Assembly: GCA_027456925.1 (NCBI GenBank)
Contig: DAIDTZ010000231.1
Span: 1 to 19,236, forward strand
Reading direction: 5' to 3'
Length of the DNA stretch: 19,236 nucleotides
Source: Nitrospirota bacterium
GTDB lineage: Bacteria; Nitrospirota; UBA9217
The notes beneath the pieces were generated by a model. The model was given only the letters and a program-made list of their open reading frames with translations. It had not been told where the DNA came from and did not search any database. Position 1 is the stretch's first letter; every line of letters starts with the position of its first letter. A program made the translations under genes and the position numbers. Below are positions 1 through 6,622 of this stretch, piece after piece.

Positions 1-739
1 CCATTGCCCGCCCATCGTCAAGATTGACCACGGCGTGCGCCTCGGGGCCGAGGCCTTTGAACAACAGCAGCTTGGCTTCAAAATACGACGCCATGGTCTC
101 GTGGAAATCCAGGTGGTCCTGCGGCAGGTTCGTGAATGCCGCGGCAACAAAACTGCATCCCGTGGTCCTGCCCAGGGCAAGCGCGTGCGACGAGACCTCC
201 ATGACGCAGATATCGACGCCCAGGCCCGCCATTTCCGAAAGGAGCCGCTGCAGATCGAGCGATTCAGGCGTCGTGTTCGGCGCCGGATAGACCCGGTCGC
301 CCACGCGGTAATCGATGGTGCCGATGAGGCCCGCGGTCCCTCCGGCGGCCTCGATGATGGATTTCACGAGATAGGTCGTCGTGGTCTTGCCGTTGGTTCC
401 CGTAACGCCGATAAGCTTCAGCTTTTGCGACGGATGGCCGTAGAAGGCATCGGCAAGGAGCGCAAGCGCCCTCCGGGAGTCCTTGACAATGATCTGGACG
501 GCGCCGATGGCGGCCGCTTCTCTGTTCTCCTGTTCGGCGATAACGGCGATTGCGCCCCGCTTTGCGGCCTGCAAAACAAACTCATGGCCGTCCGAGTGAA
601 ATCCTCGCACGGCCACGAACAGGGACCCCGGGGTCACTTTCCGGGAGTCATGGGCGATGTTCAGCGCCTCTCTGTCCAGCGCTTCACGCGGCAGAGCCGT
701 TGTTGTCTCCAGTACGTTCAGGAGATGGGCGAGTTTCAT
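1..739 (-). CDS. murE: MurE, UDP-N-acetylmuramoyl-tripeptide synthetase (C-terminus cut by the window edge)
   Basis: Cytoplasmic ATP-dependent Mur ligase that adds the third amino acid, meso-diaminopimelate or lysine, to UDP-MurNAc-L-Ala-D-Glu in peptidoglycan precursor synthesis. The visible 246 codons start MKLAHLLNVLE and cover the N-terminal UDP-binding domain and the start of the central ATPase domain. Seen are the P-loop GTNGKTTT (residues 114-121), NTTPES (155-160), the SSHAL motif (183-187) and LPQDHLDFH (205-213), all classic MurE landmarks. The start ATG overlaps the ftsI stop codon as ATGA, so the two are translationally coupled in the dcw operon. The C-terminal domain with the substrate-deciding DNPR-type motif lies outside the window, so the choice of DAP over lysine is presumed from the likely Gram-negative host and cannot be read here. 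Confidence 0.96.
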   Translation of the reverse strand, partial: MKLAHLLNVLETTTALPREALDREALNIAHDSRKVTPGSLFVAVRGFHSDGHEFVLQAAKRGAIAVIAEQENREAAAIGAVQIIVKDSRRALALLADAFYGHPSQKLKLIGVTGTNGKTTTTYLVKSIIEAAGGTAGLIGTIDYRVGDRVYPAPNTTPESLDLQRLLSEMAGLGVDICVMEVSSHALALGRTTGCSFVAAAFTNLPQDHLDFHETMASYFEAKLLLFKGLGPEAHAVVNLDDGRAM

Positions 740-2466
740 TTCGTCACCAGGAGCATCCTGCCTCCCCTATCATCAGGCGCCACCCGCAGATAGGCGAGGC
801 TCTGTTCCGCCACTGCCCGGAACACCGGCGCCGCCACCGTGCCGCCGTAGATGGAACTTTCCGGAGTGTCGATCATCACAAGGATCACAATCCTCGGGGA
901 GTTGGCCGGCGCGAACCCGACAAACGAGCTCACATAGTTTTTCTTCGAGTATTCGCCCGTCCGGTGGTCGATCTTCTGGGCCGTGCCGGTCTTTCCCGCC
1001 GCGCTGTACCCGGAGGGCTTTGCCTCCTGGCCCGTGCCCATATCAATCACCCGTTTCAGCAAGCCGACCACCTTGGCGCAGGTCTCTTCCGAAATGACGC
1101 GCCCCACAGGCTGGGGCCCGAATTTTTGGCCCGCTCCTCCGCCGGGGTCCACAATCTCCGAGACCACGTAGGGCTTCATGAGCACGCCGCCGTTGGCGAT
1201 CACGCAGTAGGCCGCGGCCATTTGGAGCGGGGTCACCCCGATCCCCTGGCCGATGGCGATCTCGCCGAGGGACACGCCGGACCACAACCGGGTGTCCTGG
1301 AGCAGACCCGGAATCTCTCCGGGGAGGTCCACGCCGGTCTTCTTGCCGAACCCGAAGGCGGTAATATATTTGTAGAACCGGTCTTTGCCGAGCCGGAGCG
1401 CGACCTTGATCGTACCCACGTTGCTCGATTCTGCGATCACGTCGGAAAAAGTAAGTACGCCGTTTTTGTGCGCGTCCTTGATCTCGCGGTCGGCGAGCTT
1501 GATGTACCCGGCGCTGCAATCGAGCCGTTCCAGGGGGTGGACGACGCGTTCTTCGAGCGCCGCTGAAGCCAGGACCACCTTGAATATGGAGCCGGGTTCA
1601 TAAGCATCCGTCACCGCCCGGTCTCGCCACTCCGCAGGTTTGTAGCGTTGCGGCTCATTGGGGTTGAACGCCGGGCGGCCGTACCCGTTCGTCCGCACCG
1701 ACAGCGCCAGGATTTCTCCGGTCTGCGGATTCATAACAATGCAGACCCCTCCCTTGGCGTGAGAGCTCGCCAGCGCGGCATCGAGCTCCTTCTCGGAGAT
1801 ATGCTGGATCACCTCGTCGATGGTGAGAATGATGTCATGACCCGGCTTCGGCATGTGATACTGAAAACCGGGGCCGCCGGGAAACACCATTCGTCCCTTG
1901 GCATCCATCTCCGCAAGCATCCAGCCGTTGACGCCGCGAAGGATCTTGTCGTAGGTCCGCTCCAAACCTTCGAGGCCTTCATTATCGACACCGGCGAACC
2001 CGATCAGGGGTCCGGCAAGGGCTTTGTTCGGATAAAACCGCTTCGGTTCGGCCCGGAGCTGGATCTCCGCGGACCCCAACTCTTTGACCTGCTCCGCCTC
2101 GGTCGGATCGACCTTGCGTCTCAGCCAGACGAAATGCTTGTCGCCGGCCAGCTTTCGCTCCAGGGTGGCCGGATCTTCATGCAGGATCCGGGAAAGCCGC
2201 TTGGCCAGCGCGCGGGGGTCGTCGATCTTCGAGGGAATGCCGTATACCGAATAGACATCGAGGCTTACGGCGAGTGCCTTGCCCCTGCGGTCCAAAATGG
2301 CGCCCCGCTTGGGCACCAGCGTCAGCACCTGTTCCTGCTGCCGCTCGGCGCGTGCCGTCAGTTTTGCCCGTTCAAATACCTGGAGGTACACCAGCCGCAG
2401 GGCCACGAGCAGAAAGCCCAGGACCATGACGGCCAATATCCCAACTATTCTCCCCCGTCTTTCCAT
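736..2466 (-). CDS. ftsI: FtsI / class B penicillin-binding protein (septal peptidoglycan transpeptidase)
   Basis: Membrane-anchored D,D-transpeptidase that cross-links peptidoglycan at the septum, working with FtsW and FtsL in the divisome. The 576-residue product has a short cytoplasmic start, one membrane segment (about residues 8-30), the pedestal domain with the RGAILDR motif (54-60), then the transpeptidase domain. Its three catalytic motifs are complete: SIFK (293-296, acylated serine 293), SSN (347-349) and KTG (492-494). No C-terminal PASTA repeat is visible, and the length is normal for FtsI. The gene follows ftsL with 6 bases between and overlaps murE by 4 bases. The dcw context and the single N-terminal anchor favour FtsI over the elongation PBP2 or a sporulation SpoVD. 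Confidence 0.96.
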   Translation of the reverse strand: MERRGRIVGILAVMVLGFLLVALRLVYLQVFERAKLTARAERQQEQVLTLVPKRGAILDRRGKALAVSLDVYSVYGIPSKIDDPRALAKRLSRILHEDPATLERKLAGDKHFVWLRRKVDPTEAEQVKELGSAEIQLRAEPKRFYPNKALAGPLIGFAGVDNEGLEGLERTYDKILRGVNGWMLAEMDAKGRMVFPGGPGFQYHMPKPGHDIILTIDEVIQHISEKELDAALASSHAKGGVCIVMNPQTGEILALSVRTNGYGRPAFNPNEPQRYKPAEWRDRAVTDAYEPGSIFKVVLASAALEERVVHPLERLDCSAGYIKLADREIKDAHKNGVLTFSDVIAESSNVGTIKVALRLGKDRFYKYITAFGFGKKTGVDLPGEIPGLLQDTRLWSGVSLGEIAIGQGIGVTPLQMAAAYCVIANGGVLMKPYVVSEIVDPGGGAGQKFGPQPVGRVISEETCAKVVGLLKRVIDMGTGQEAKPSGYSAAGKTGTAQKIDHRTGEYSKKNYVSSFVGFAPANSPRIVILVMIDTPESSIYGGTVAAPVFRAVAEQSLAYLRVAPDDRGGRMLLVTK

Positions 2467-2472
2467 ACCCGC

Positions 2473-2811
2473 CTACTGTTTGGGCGCGTTCCCCTTGACA
2501 CTCTTGACAATGACCATGTTTTCCTTCGACGGCCTGACCATGCCGAGACGCTTGGTGGCAATCTCCTCTATCCTTGCCGGCGAGGCCAGGCTCGAGGCCT
2601 CGATCTGCAGGGACCCGTTTGCCCGTTCCAGTTCCTGCTTCTCCTGCTCCAGGGCTTCGATCTGATACCCGAGACGCATGATTTTCACCTTGCCTCCGAC
2701 GTACAGGAGCAGCCCGGCAATGATACAGAGGGTAGCGACAACGCGGCGAAACCTTCCCCGCTTGCTCCGCTCGAACACCAATGCGCCTATGCTGCCGACC
2801 CCCGAATGCAT
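2473..2811 (-). CDS. ftsL: FtsL-like cell division protein
   Basis: Small bitopic divisome protein of 112 residues. After a basic cytoplasmic start (ERSKRGRFRR) comes one hydrophobic segment (about residues 24-41, ATLCIIAGLLLYVGG). A heptad-rich coiled coil follows (about 47-72, IEALEQEKQELERANGSLQ), then a periplasmic tail with the RIEEIATKRLGM motif typical of FtsL/DivIC proteins. Known FtsL proteins diverge strongly in sequence, so the call rests on this architecture and on the position between rsmH and ftsI, the usual dcw place of ftsL. About 78 bases separate it from the rsmH stop, and an A-rich purine stretch is the only weak ribosome binding site. Confidence 0.88.
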   Translation of the reverse strand: MHSGVGSIGALVFERSKRGRFRRVVATLCIIAGLLLYVGGKVKIMRLGYQIEALEQEKQELERANGSLQIEASSLASPARIEEIATKRLGMVRPSKENMVIVKSVKGNAPKQ

Positions 2812-2889
2812 AAGATAACTCTTTTCTGGACCGAATAAAAGTTTGAAATTTCCCCGTTCGAACGCCGCGGCCCGGGATCTGCGATTTTC

Positions 2890-3897
2890 TCAGTCCGGCA
2901 GTTTCTCCGCGGCCCGGAGCTTGGCGCTCCGTGCCGCCGGATTCCCCGCCACTTCATCCGGTCCCGCAATGACCGGCGGCTGCGTCAGTATTTTGAGCAC
3001 CGGTTTTTTTCCGCACGCGCAGACGGGCAGTTTCGGGGGGCAAATGCAGCCCCTGGCTTCCGCCGTAAAGGCCCGTTTCACGATGCGATCCTCGAGCGAG
3101 TGAAACGTTATCACCGCGATCCTGCCGCCGGGCGAGAGCAGCGGAATCACCGCGCTCACCCCTTCGCTGAGTGCGCCGAGTTCGTCATTCACCGCTATGC
3201 GCAAAGCCTGAAACGTGAGTGTAGCCGGATGAGTTCTCCGGGGAGGGTAGGGAGGAAATACGCTCGTAACAATGTCGGCCAGTTGAACCGTACTCGTGAT
3301 GGGCCTCCGGGCCCTCGCCTTTTCTATGGCCCTCGCTATGGCGCCTGCTTTGCGCTCTTCCCCGAATTCACGGAGGATCCTCGCAAGCTCATTCCGGGAG
3401 AGGTTGTTCACCAGATCCGCTGCAGTCTGCGATCTGCTCATGTCCATGCGCATATCGAGCGGTCCGTCCAGCTGGAAGCTGAAGCCCCGTTCCGGCGTCT
3501 TCAGATGAAACCAGGAAACACCCAGGTCCAGCAGCACTCCGTCTACTTTCCCGTATCCCAGCCCGGAGAGGACCTGCGGCAGATCCCGGTAATTCCCGCG
3601 CTGGATGTGCACGCGAGCGCCGTACGCCGCGAGGCTCAGTTTGCTTCGCTCGATAGCTTCTGCGTCCTGGTCCATCCCGATGAGAATGCCGTCGGGCGAT
3701 GAGCGCTTCAGGATTTCCGCTGCATGGCCTCCGGCGCCGAGCGTTCCGTCGACATACACCCCGCCGGACCGCGGGGCGATGAGATCAACGGCCTCCTTAA
3801 GCAGGACGGGTGTATGGACCAAGCTCGGAGTCAGGGGTTCGGAGTTCGAAGTATTCTGTTTTGCTCTCGTTATTTCATTTTGATTTTTACTCCCCAC
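2890..3897 (-). CDS. rsmH: RsmH, 16S rRNA (cytosine(1402)-N(4))-methyltransferase; start uncertain
   Basis: SAM-dependent methyltransferase that modifies C1402 in the decoding centre of 16S rRNA; formerly MraW. Seen are VHTPVLLKEAVDL (27-39), the SAM-binding DGTLGAGGH (50-58), ERGFSFQLDGPLDMRMD, ITFHSLEDRIVKR and the Cys-rich CICPPKLPVCACGKKP near the end, all family hallmarks. The longest reading uses GTG at 3897, preceded by GGAG at a workable distance. Its first 25 residues are polar, unlike the family, and are encoded by a heptamer-repeat inverted element. A TTG at 3822 would give a start right at the conserved VHTPVLL but has no ribosome binding site. The element may have displaced the original start and supplied a new one. 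Confidence 0.94.
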   Translation of the reverse strand: MGSKNQNEITRAKQNTSNSEPLTPSLVHTPVLLKEAVDLIAPRSGGVYVDGTLGAGGHAAEILKRSSPDGILIGMDQDAEAIERSKLSLAAYGARVHIQRGNYRDLPQVLSGLGYGKVDGVLLDLGVSWFHLKTPERGFSFQLDGPLDMRMDMSRSQTAADLVNNLSRNELARILREFGEERKAGAIARAIEKARARRPITSTVQLADIVTSVFPPYPPRRTHPATLTFQALRIAVNDELGALSEGVSAVIPLLSPGGRIAVITFHSLEDRIVKRAFTAEARGCICPPKLPVCACGKKPVLKILTQPPVIAGPDEVAGNPAARSAKLRAAEKLPD

Positions 3898-3927
3898 TCT
3901 GAACTCCGAACTCTGAACCCTGAACTT
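3823..3927. repeat. Inverted element built of GTTCRGA-type heptamers, spanning the rsmH start
   Basis: Right arm 3889-3927: read on the minus strand it is a run of about five 7-base units of the form GTTCAGG, GTTCAGA, GTTCGGA, GTTCAGA and GTGGGGA. Left arm 3823-3852: read on the plus strand it shows GTCAGGG, GTTCGGA and GTTCGAA. The arms are therefore imperfect inverted copies, about 23 bases matching well, around an AT-rich centre of some 36 bases. The right arm starts exactly where the upstream STAS gene stops and the left arm runs into the first conserved rsmH codons. The form suggests a small palindromic repeat element; identity with a named family is not claimed. Confidence 0.6.
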
Positions 3928-4287
3928 TCACAGTCCCAGCGGCAGATTCGTCGCCGGTTTTGTAACACCGAAGCTCTTCGCGGCCTGCAGAACCGTGTCA
4001 AAGACCTGGAACTCCTCGAGTACACCCGTGGTCCTGAAAATGTTCTTTATATAATCGGACAGCGCGGCGAGCCGGATATCGCCGCCGAAGGACTGGAGGC
4101 GGCGCTTCTCTTCAACCAGAGACTGCAGGATCGTGAAATGGATGTGCTCCGCCGACTCAAAGTTCAGGATCAGGCCGTAGGTCTCTCCCTTGATGAGCTG
4201 GCCGATTATCCGGTTGATCTCAGCCATCTTGGACTGGTCGACTTCGCCTTCAAGGTTCATCTGATATACTTTGAGATTTTCATCCAT
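3928..4287 (-). CDS. STAS-domain protein (anti-sigma factor antagonist-like), in the dcw operon
   Basis: A 119-residue single-domain protein with the STAS pattern. It shows an N-terminal strand pair (KVYQMNLEGEVDQS), the core strand GLILNFESAEHIHFTILQSL (38-57), IRLAALSDYIKNIFRTTGVLEEF (71-93) and a final helix (about 96-106). STAS proteins bind sigma/anti-sigma partners or act as phospho-switches. In SpoIIAA-type antagonists the switch is a serine in a D-S-S-G loop. Here the loop reads HIHFTIL, so the aligned residue appears to be Thr52 and the usual aspartate is lost; whether it can be phosphorylated is open. It begins 4 bases after the mraZ stop and ends 30 bases before the longest rsmH start, so it is co-transcribed with division genes. 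No anti-sigma kinase is visible nearby. Confidence 0.82.
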   Translation of the reverse strand: MDENLKVYQMNLEGEVDQSKMAEINRIIGQLIKGETYGLILNFESAEHIHFTILQSLVEEKRRLQSFGGDIRLAALSDYIKNIFRTTGVLEEFQVFDTVLQAAKSFGVTKPATNLPLGL

Positions 4288-4291
4288 GTCG

Positions 4292-4726
4292 TTATAGACC
4301 CAATGCGGCGAGCGCCTCGCCGATCTTATCGCCGTTTTGATTATTTCGCGCCTCCCACGCCTTGGCGTCCCATATTTCTATCTTGTCGATGATTCCGATG
4401 AGCATCACGTTCTTGGTGATGCCGGCGTGTTCCCGGTGCGTCGGCGGGATCAGGATGCGGCCCTGCTTGTCCAGCTCGCACTCCGTGGCCGACGAAAACA
4501 GAAAGCGCCTGAAGTCCTTGACCTCCTGCTTCATCAGCGAAAGGGTCTTGATCTTCTCCTCGAGTCGCTCCCACTCTTCGAGCGGGTAGACCGTAAGACA
4601 GCGGTCGTAGTCCATGGCGAGCACGAGCCTTCCGTCATAACGATCCGAAATGATGTCGCGGAATTTCGACGGCACGCTCACTCTGCCCTTGGAATCAACG
4701 GTATGTTCGAAACTGCCTCGGAACAT
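4292..4726 (-). CDS. mraZ: MraZ, transcriptional regulator of the dcw cluster
   Basis: AbrB-fold DNA-binding protein that forms rings and binds TGGG repeats upstream of its own operon. The product is 144 residues from the start chosen here. It holds the two tandem SpoVT/AbrB motifs, DSKGRVSVP (11-19) and, in the second half, DKQGRILIP. Three in-frame starts exist: GTG 4747, ATG 4741 and ATG 4726. I chose 4726 because MraZ proteins begin MFRG and because a GGGGAGG run lies directly upstream, although its spacing of about 3 bases is short. The two longer starts would place codons inside the TGGG box array. As first gene of the dcw operon it is expected to repress the operon by binding the array at 4734-4766. 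Confidence 0.96.
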   Translation of the reverse strand: MFRGSFEHTVDSKGRVSVPSKFRDIISDRYDGRLVLAMDYDRCLTVYPLEEWERLEEKIKTLSLMKQEVKDFRRFLFSSATECELDKQGRILIPPTHREHAGITKNVMLIGIIDKIEIWDAKAWEARNNQNGDKIGEALAALGL

Positions 4727-4733
4727 TTCCCTC

Positions 4734-4766
4734 CCCAGCATACCCACTGCTTCCCACTTTATACCA
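4734..4766 (-). promoter_or_regulatory. MraZ operator: TGGG box array
   Basis: On the minus strand TGG(T/G) boxes begin at 4766, 4756, 4746 and 4737. The first three are spaced exactly 10 bases apart and the fourth 9 bases on; two of them are full GTGGG. The first box is a one-mismatch copy (TGGT). Known MraZ operators are three or more TGGG direct repeats with about 10-base period just ahead of mraZ. Here they sit in the leader between the promoter and the chosen start. The last box overlaps the ribosome binding site, so binding could also hinder translation initiation. Confidence 0.8.
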
Positions 4767-4778
4767 CCTGTTGGTCAA

Positions 4779-4807
4779 AGTATATAATTCGCGCCACCTA
4801 ATGTCAA
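4779..4807 (-). promoter_or_regulatory. Sigma70-type promoter of the mraZ/dcw operon
   Basis: TTGACA at 4807-4802 and TATACT at 4784-4779 on the minus strand, separated by exactly 17 bases. This is a perfect -35 and a five-of-six -10. Transcription would begin near 4772, directly before the first TGGG box, leaving a leader of about 45 bases to the mraZ ATG. No other gene reads from it. Confidence 0.8.
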
Positions 4808-4872
4808 GAAAAATATTAGTTTTTGAGATGTTACGCGGTGGGTGAGCTTCGGAGCCATCGGATTTTATTAGC

Positions 4873-4901
4873 GTGACAAGAAGGCGGGGATAAAGTAATA
4901 T
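4873..4901 (+). promoter_or_regulatory. Likely promoter of the HNH gene, giving a leaderless mRNA
   Basis: GTGACA (4873-4878) and TAATAT (4896-4901) with a 17-base spacer. The predicted transcript start, near 4908, is almost at the ATG at 4910. No ribosome binding site lies close to that ATG; the GGCGGGGA run ends about 20 bases before it. The message would thus be leaderless or nearly so. The promoter is divergent from that of mraZ. Confidence 0.45.
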
Positions 4902-4909
4902 TACACACC

Positions 4910-5221
4910 ATGAGTTCTGATTATTTCGTCACTGTTGATGATGCTCACATCAAGCGGGAGAAAGCAAAAGCCCGTGAAATGCGGGACTCGCAGTGGTGGA
5001 AACGAAAACGTTCTTCGGGAATTTGTTATTACTGCGGCAAGACGTTCAAGCCCGCTGATTTGACGATGGACCATCTGATCCCCATCGTGCGCGGAGGGAA
5101 GTCCGTGCAGGGGAACCTCGTTCCCGCCTGCAAGGAGTGCAACAGCAAAAAAAAATATCTCCTCCCCACGGAATGGGAGGAGTATCTGAACACGCTGCAA
5201 AAAGAAAAGTCAGGATCCTGA
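4910..5221 (+). CDS. Small HNH endonuclease domain protein
   Basis: A 103-residue protein made almost entirely of one HNH nuclease domain, which uses a metal ion to cut nucleic acid. A charged N-terminal helix (about 10-33, KREKAKAREMRDSQWWKRKR) precedes the zinc knuckle C39-C42. Then come the DH pair (54-55, in MDHLIPIVRGG), Asn69 in GNLVPACKECN, the second Cys pair C74-C77 and Asn78. All expected metal and catalytic residues are present. It stands alone, divergent from mraZ and convergent with the BCAM0308-like gene. Similar stand-alone HNH proteins occur in many bacteria without known targets, so neither a restriction nor a homing role can be assigned. The A9 run encoding its Lys-Lys-Lys also serves an antisense terminator. 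Confidence 0.88.
   Translation: MSSDYFVTVDDAHIKREKAKAREMRDSQWWKRKRSSGICYYCGKTFKPADLTMDHLIPIVRGGKSVQGNLVPACKECNSKKKYLLPTEWEEYLNTLQKEKSGS
5147..5182 (-). terminator. Intrinsic terminator of the minus-strand operon, inside the HNH coding region
   Basis: CTCCTCCC at 5159-5166 and GGGAGGAG at 5175-5182 form a perfect 8-bp stem with an 8-base loop. On the minus strand the stem is followed, after three bases, by nine T residues (5155-5147). This is a standard Rho-independent shape for the operon ending at 5256. It is built from codons of the opposing HNH gene. Confidence 0.75.
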
Positions 5222-5255
5222 AGATCCCGCGTACCACGTCACCTCTGCCTCATGA

Positions 5256-5789
5256 TCAGCCGGCCTCCATCTCCCGCATCCAATCCACACGCGCCAGTTT
5301 GTTGTCGTGCGACCAGCGGTACGACACGGCGCCGCGGAATGCCTTCTTGATGGCCCGGCCCAGCCGCTGAGCAAGCTTCTCGTTCGTCGTGTTGATCACG
5401 ATACTGCCGTGGCCATTCTCCTTAATGGACATCACCCGTTCAAGGGGGTTAAACCCGCGCGCCCGCTCCTCCTCGTTCTTGACGAGGTTCAGCAGGTCCT
5501 GTTTGTGCGGAAGTACGTAGTCTCCTTTGAGCGTCACAATGCCGCCCGGGAAGTTGTCGCGGATTTTGAGACAGGCCGGACAGACCGTGGTTGCAGTATC
5601 GGGAATCATAACCGCCGCGTCGTAGAGATCGCGGTCGGCATACCACCGCTTCTTCTTGTAAACGGAATGACACCCTTCGCAAACCGATGTCTTCTGGCTC
5701 GCGCCTCTCGGGAGATAGGGATCCGGCGTAGATGTTTTCTTTTTGTATGTCTGCTTGTAGGACCTCTCTCTTTTGCCGACCATCTTCAT
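5256..5789 (-). CDS. BCAM0308-family four-cysteine protein (function unknown)
   Basis: A 177-residue protein. It opens with a basic segment (GKRERSYKQTYKKK), then DPYLPRG and two CxxC pairs, C37-C40 (CEGC) and C70-C73 (CPAC), which should bind one zinc. After this come LKGDYVLPHKQDLLNLVKNEEERA and a C-terminal half (NPLERVMSIKENG..VINTTNEKLAQRLGRAIKKAF) resembling known BCAM0308-like proteins. The family's activity is not known to me; the zinc domain recalls NMD3-type RNA-binding proteins, which is only a resemblance. The start at 5789 is chosen because AAGGAGG lies 8 bases upstream; a longer GTG start at 5822 has no such site. It is the last gene of a three-gene operon. Confidence 0.8.
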   Translation of the reverse strand: MKMVGKRERSYKQTYKKKTSTPDPYLPRGASQKTSVCEGCHSVYKKKRWYADRDLYDAAVMIPDTATTVCPACLKIRDNFPGGIVTLKGDYVLPHKQDLLNLVKNEEERARGFNPLERVMSIKENGHGSIVINTTNEKLAQRLGRAIKKAFRGAVSYRWSHDNKLARVDWMREMEAG

Positions 5790-5834
5790 AATGTCCGCCT
5801 CCTTCATTCCGCCAAGACTCACTCTGTCTTCAGC

Positions 5835-6053
5835 TTATTTCAATTTTTTTCGCTGAATCTCGGGATACTGTTTCTTGAACTCGGGGATGTTCCGCGCAAG
5901 GAACAGCTTAAGAGCTTTCAGCTCCGCCTGGAGGTCCCCGATCTCTTCTGCTGACTCGATTTCATGCTTCTTCAGCATGTCGGCCAGATTGGATAAGGCC
6001 TTCTCCTGGATCTTGATCCGTTCCGAACCGCCCTCATCCCCCTTGTTGCTCAT
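5835..6053 (-). CDS. Small hypothetical coiled-coil protein
   Basis: A 72-residue, highly charged protein without membrane segment, signal or cysteine. Residues about 10-55 (ERIKIQEKALSNLADMLKKH and onward) look helical with heptad-like leucine spacing, and the tail is basic (QRKKLK). I recognise no family. It is likely real: the ATG has a GAGGTGA ribosome binding site at good distance, it lies 18 bases after the MTH1187 gene, and about 45 bases separate it from the BCAM0308-like start, so all three form one operon. Confidence 0.65.
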   Translation of the reverse strand: MSNKGDEGGSERIKIQEKALSNLADMLKKHEIESAEEIGDLQAELKALKLFLARNIPEFKKQYPEIQRKKLK

Positions 6054-6071
6054 GGTTCACCTCGCTTTTGA

Positions 6072-6383
6072 TCAGGTCTTCAGTTTCATCCCAAGCTTCT
6101 GCTCCACCGACTCAAGCTTCTTTTCCATCCGTGATTCTTTTCCCCTGCGGTCGTCAATGGTAATCGTGGTCAGTGCGCGCTCCGAACCGCTCATCACGAC
6201 GTCATGACATTTTTTGATAACCGACAGAACGGAGTCCCAGTCGCCCTCGAGCACCGTGCCCATGGGATTTGCCTTATACGTGATGCCGCTTTCTGCAACA
6301 ATTTTCAGAACTTTCGCAATCTGCGGACTGATGCCCGCCCCCGTGCCGATGGGAACCACGCTGAACTCTGCAAGCATGCTCAT
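6072..6383 (-). CDS. MTH1187-family thiamine-binding protein (UPF0045)
   Basis: A 103-residue cytoplasmic protein of the small MTH1187/YkoF-like ferredoxin fold. Seen are the opening MSMLAEFSVVPIGTGAGISP, the central KANPMGTVLEGDWDSVL (about 38-54) and a final ERALTTITIDDRRGKE strand (69-84). Members bind thiamine or related pyrimidines in a subunit groove; their cell role is poorly known. The open frame extends upstream to 6614, but the start at 6383 matches the family N-terminus and has AAAGGAG 7 bases away. A second ATG at 6377 is nearly as good. It is first in an operon with the 72-residue protein and the BCAM0308-like gene. No TPP riboswitch is seen in its short leader. Confidence 0.88.
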   Translation of the reverse strand: MSMLAEFSVVPIGTGAGISPQIAKVLKIVAESGITYKANPMGTVLEGDWDSVLSVIKKCHDVVMSGSERALTTITIDDRRGKESRMEKKLESVEQKLGMKLKT

Positions 6384-6464
6384 TCTCCTGCTCCTTTCTC
6401 CCCTGGTGTCTGCAGGTGTAACTGCGCCGTCTGCGCCGGGAAAACGATTCTTTCTTTCAATTAA

Positions 6465-6493
6465 AGTATAGCCCCGCTTCCTGCCGAAGTAAA
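6465..6493 (-). promoter_or_regulatory. Promoter of the MTH1187-led operon
   Basis: On the minus strand TTTACT (6493-6488) and TATACT (6470-6465) are separated by 17 bases. Transcription would start near 6458, leaving a leader of about 75 bases before the ATG at 6383. It is back to back with the acyltransferase promoter. Confidence 0.55.
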
Positions 6494-6517
6494 GACGGGC
6501 AATAACGCGTTTTCCCA

Positions 6518-6546
6518 TTGAAAACAACATCTGCCTGTGCCATAAT
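6518..6546 (+). promoter_or_regulatory. Promoter of the PlsC-like acyltransferase gene
   Basis: TTGAAA (6518-6523) and CATAAT (6541-6546), each five of six to consensus, with a 17-base spacer. The start would be near 6553, about 70 bases ahead of the acyltransferase ATG. The intact promoter suggests that the amber mutation downstream is recent. Confidence 0.55.
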
Positions 6547-6622
6547 CCGCAATGGTCGCACCTTTTTTCGACAGGGCGGAACAAAACAACGTGTCTGTTG
6601 ACCATCGAGCACAAAGGCGGAC

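Noticed and set aside
1648..2838. 396-residue plus-strand frame over ftsI/ftsL, and similar long frames over trpB and rsmH
   Set aside because: All are shadows of well-supported minus-strand genes.
6384..6614. Upstream extension of the MTH1187 gene, and a TPP riboswitch in its leader
   Set aside because: The extension is not like the family and a good ribosome binding site marks 6383. The conserved TPP riboswitch cores are absent from the 75-base leader.
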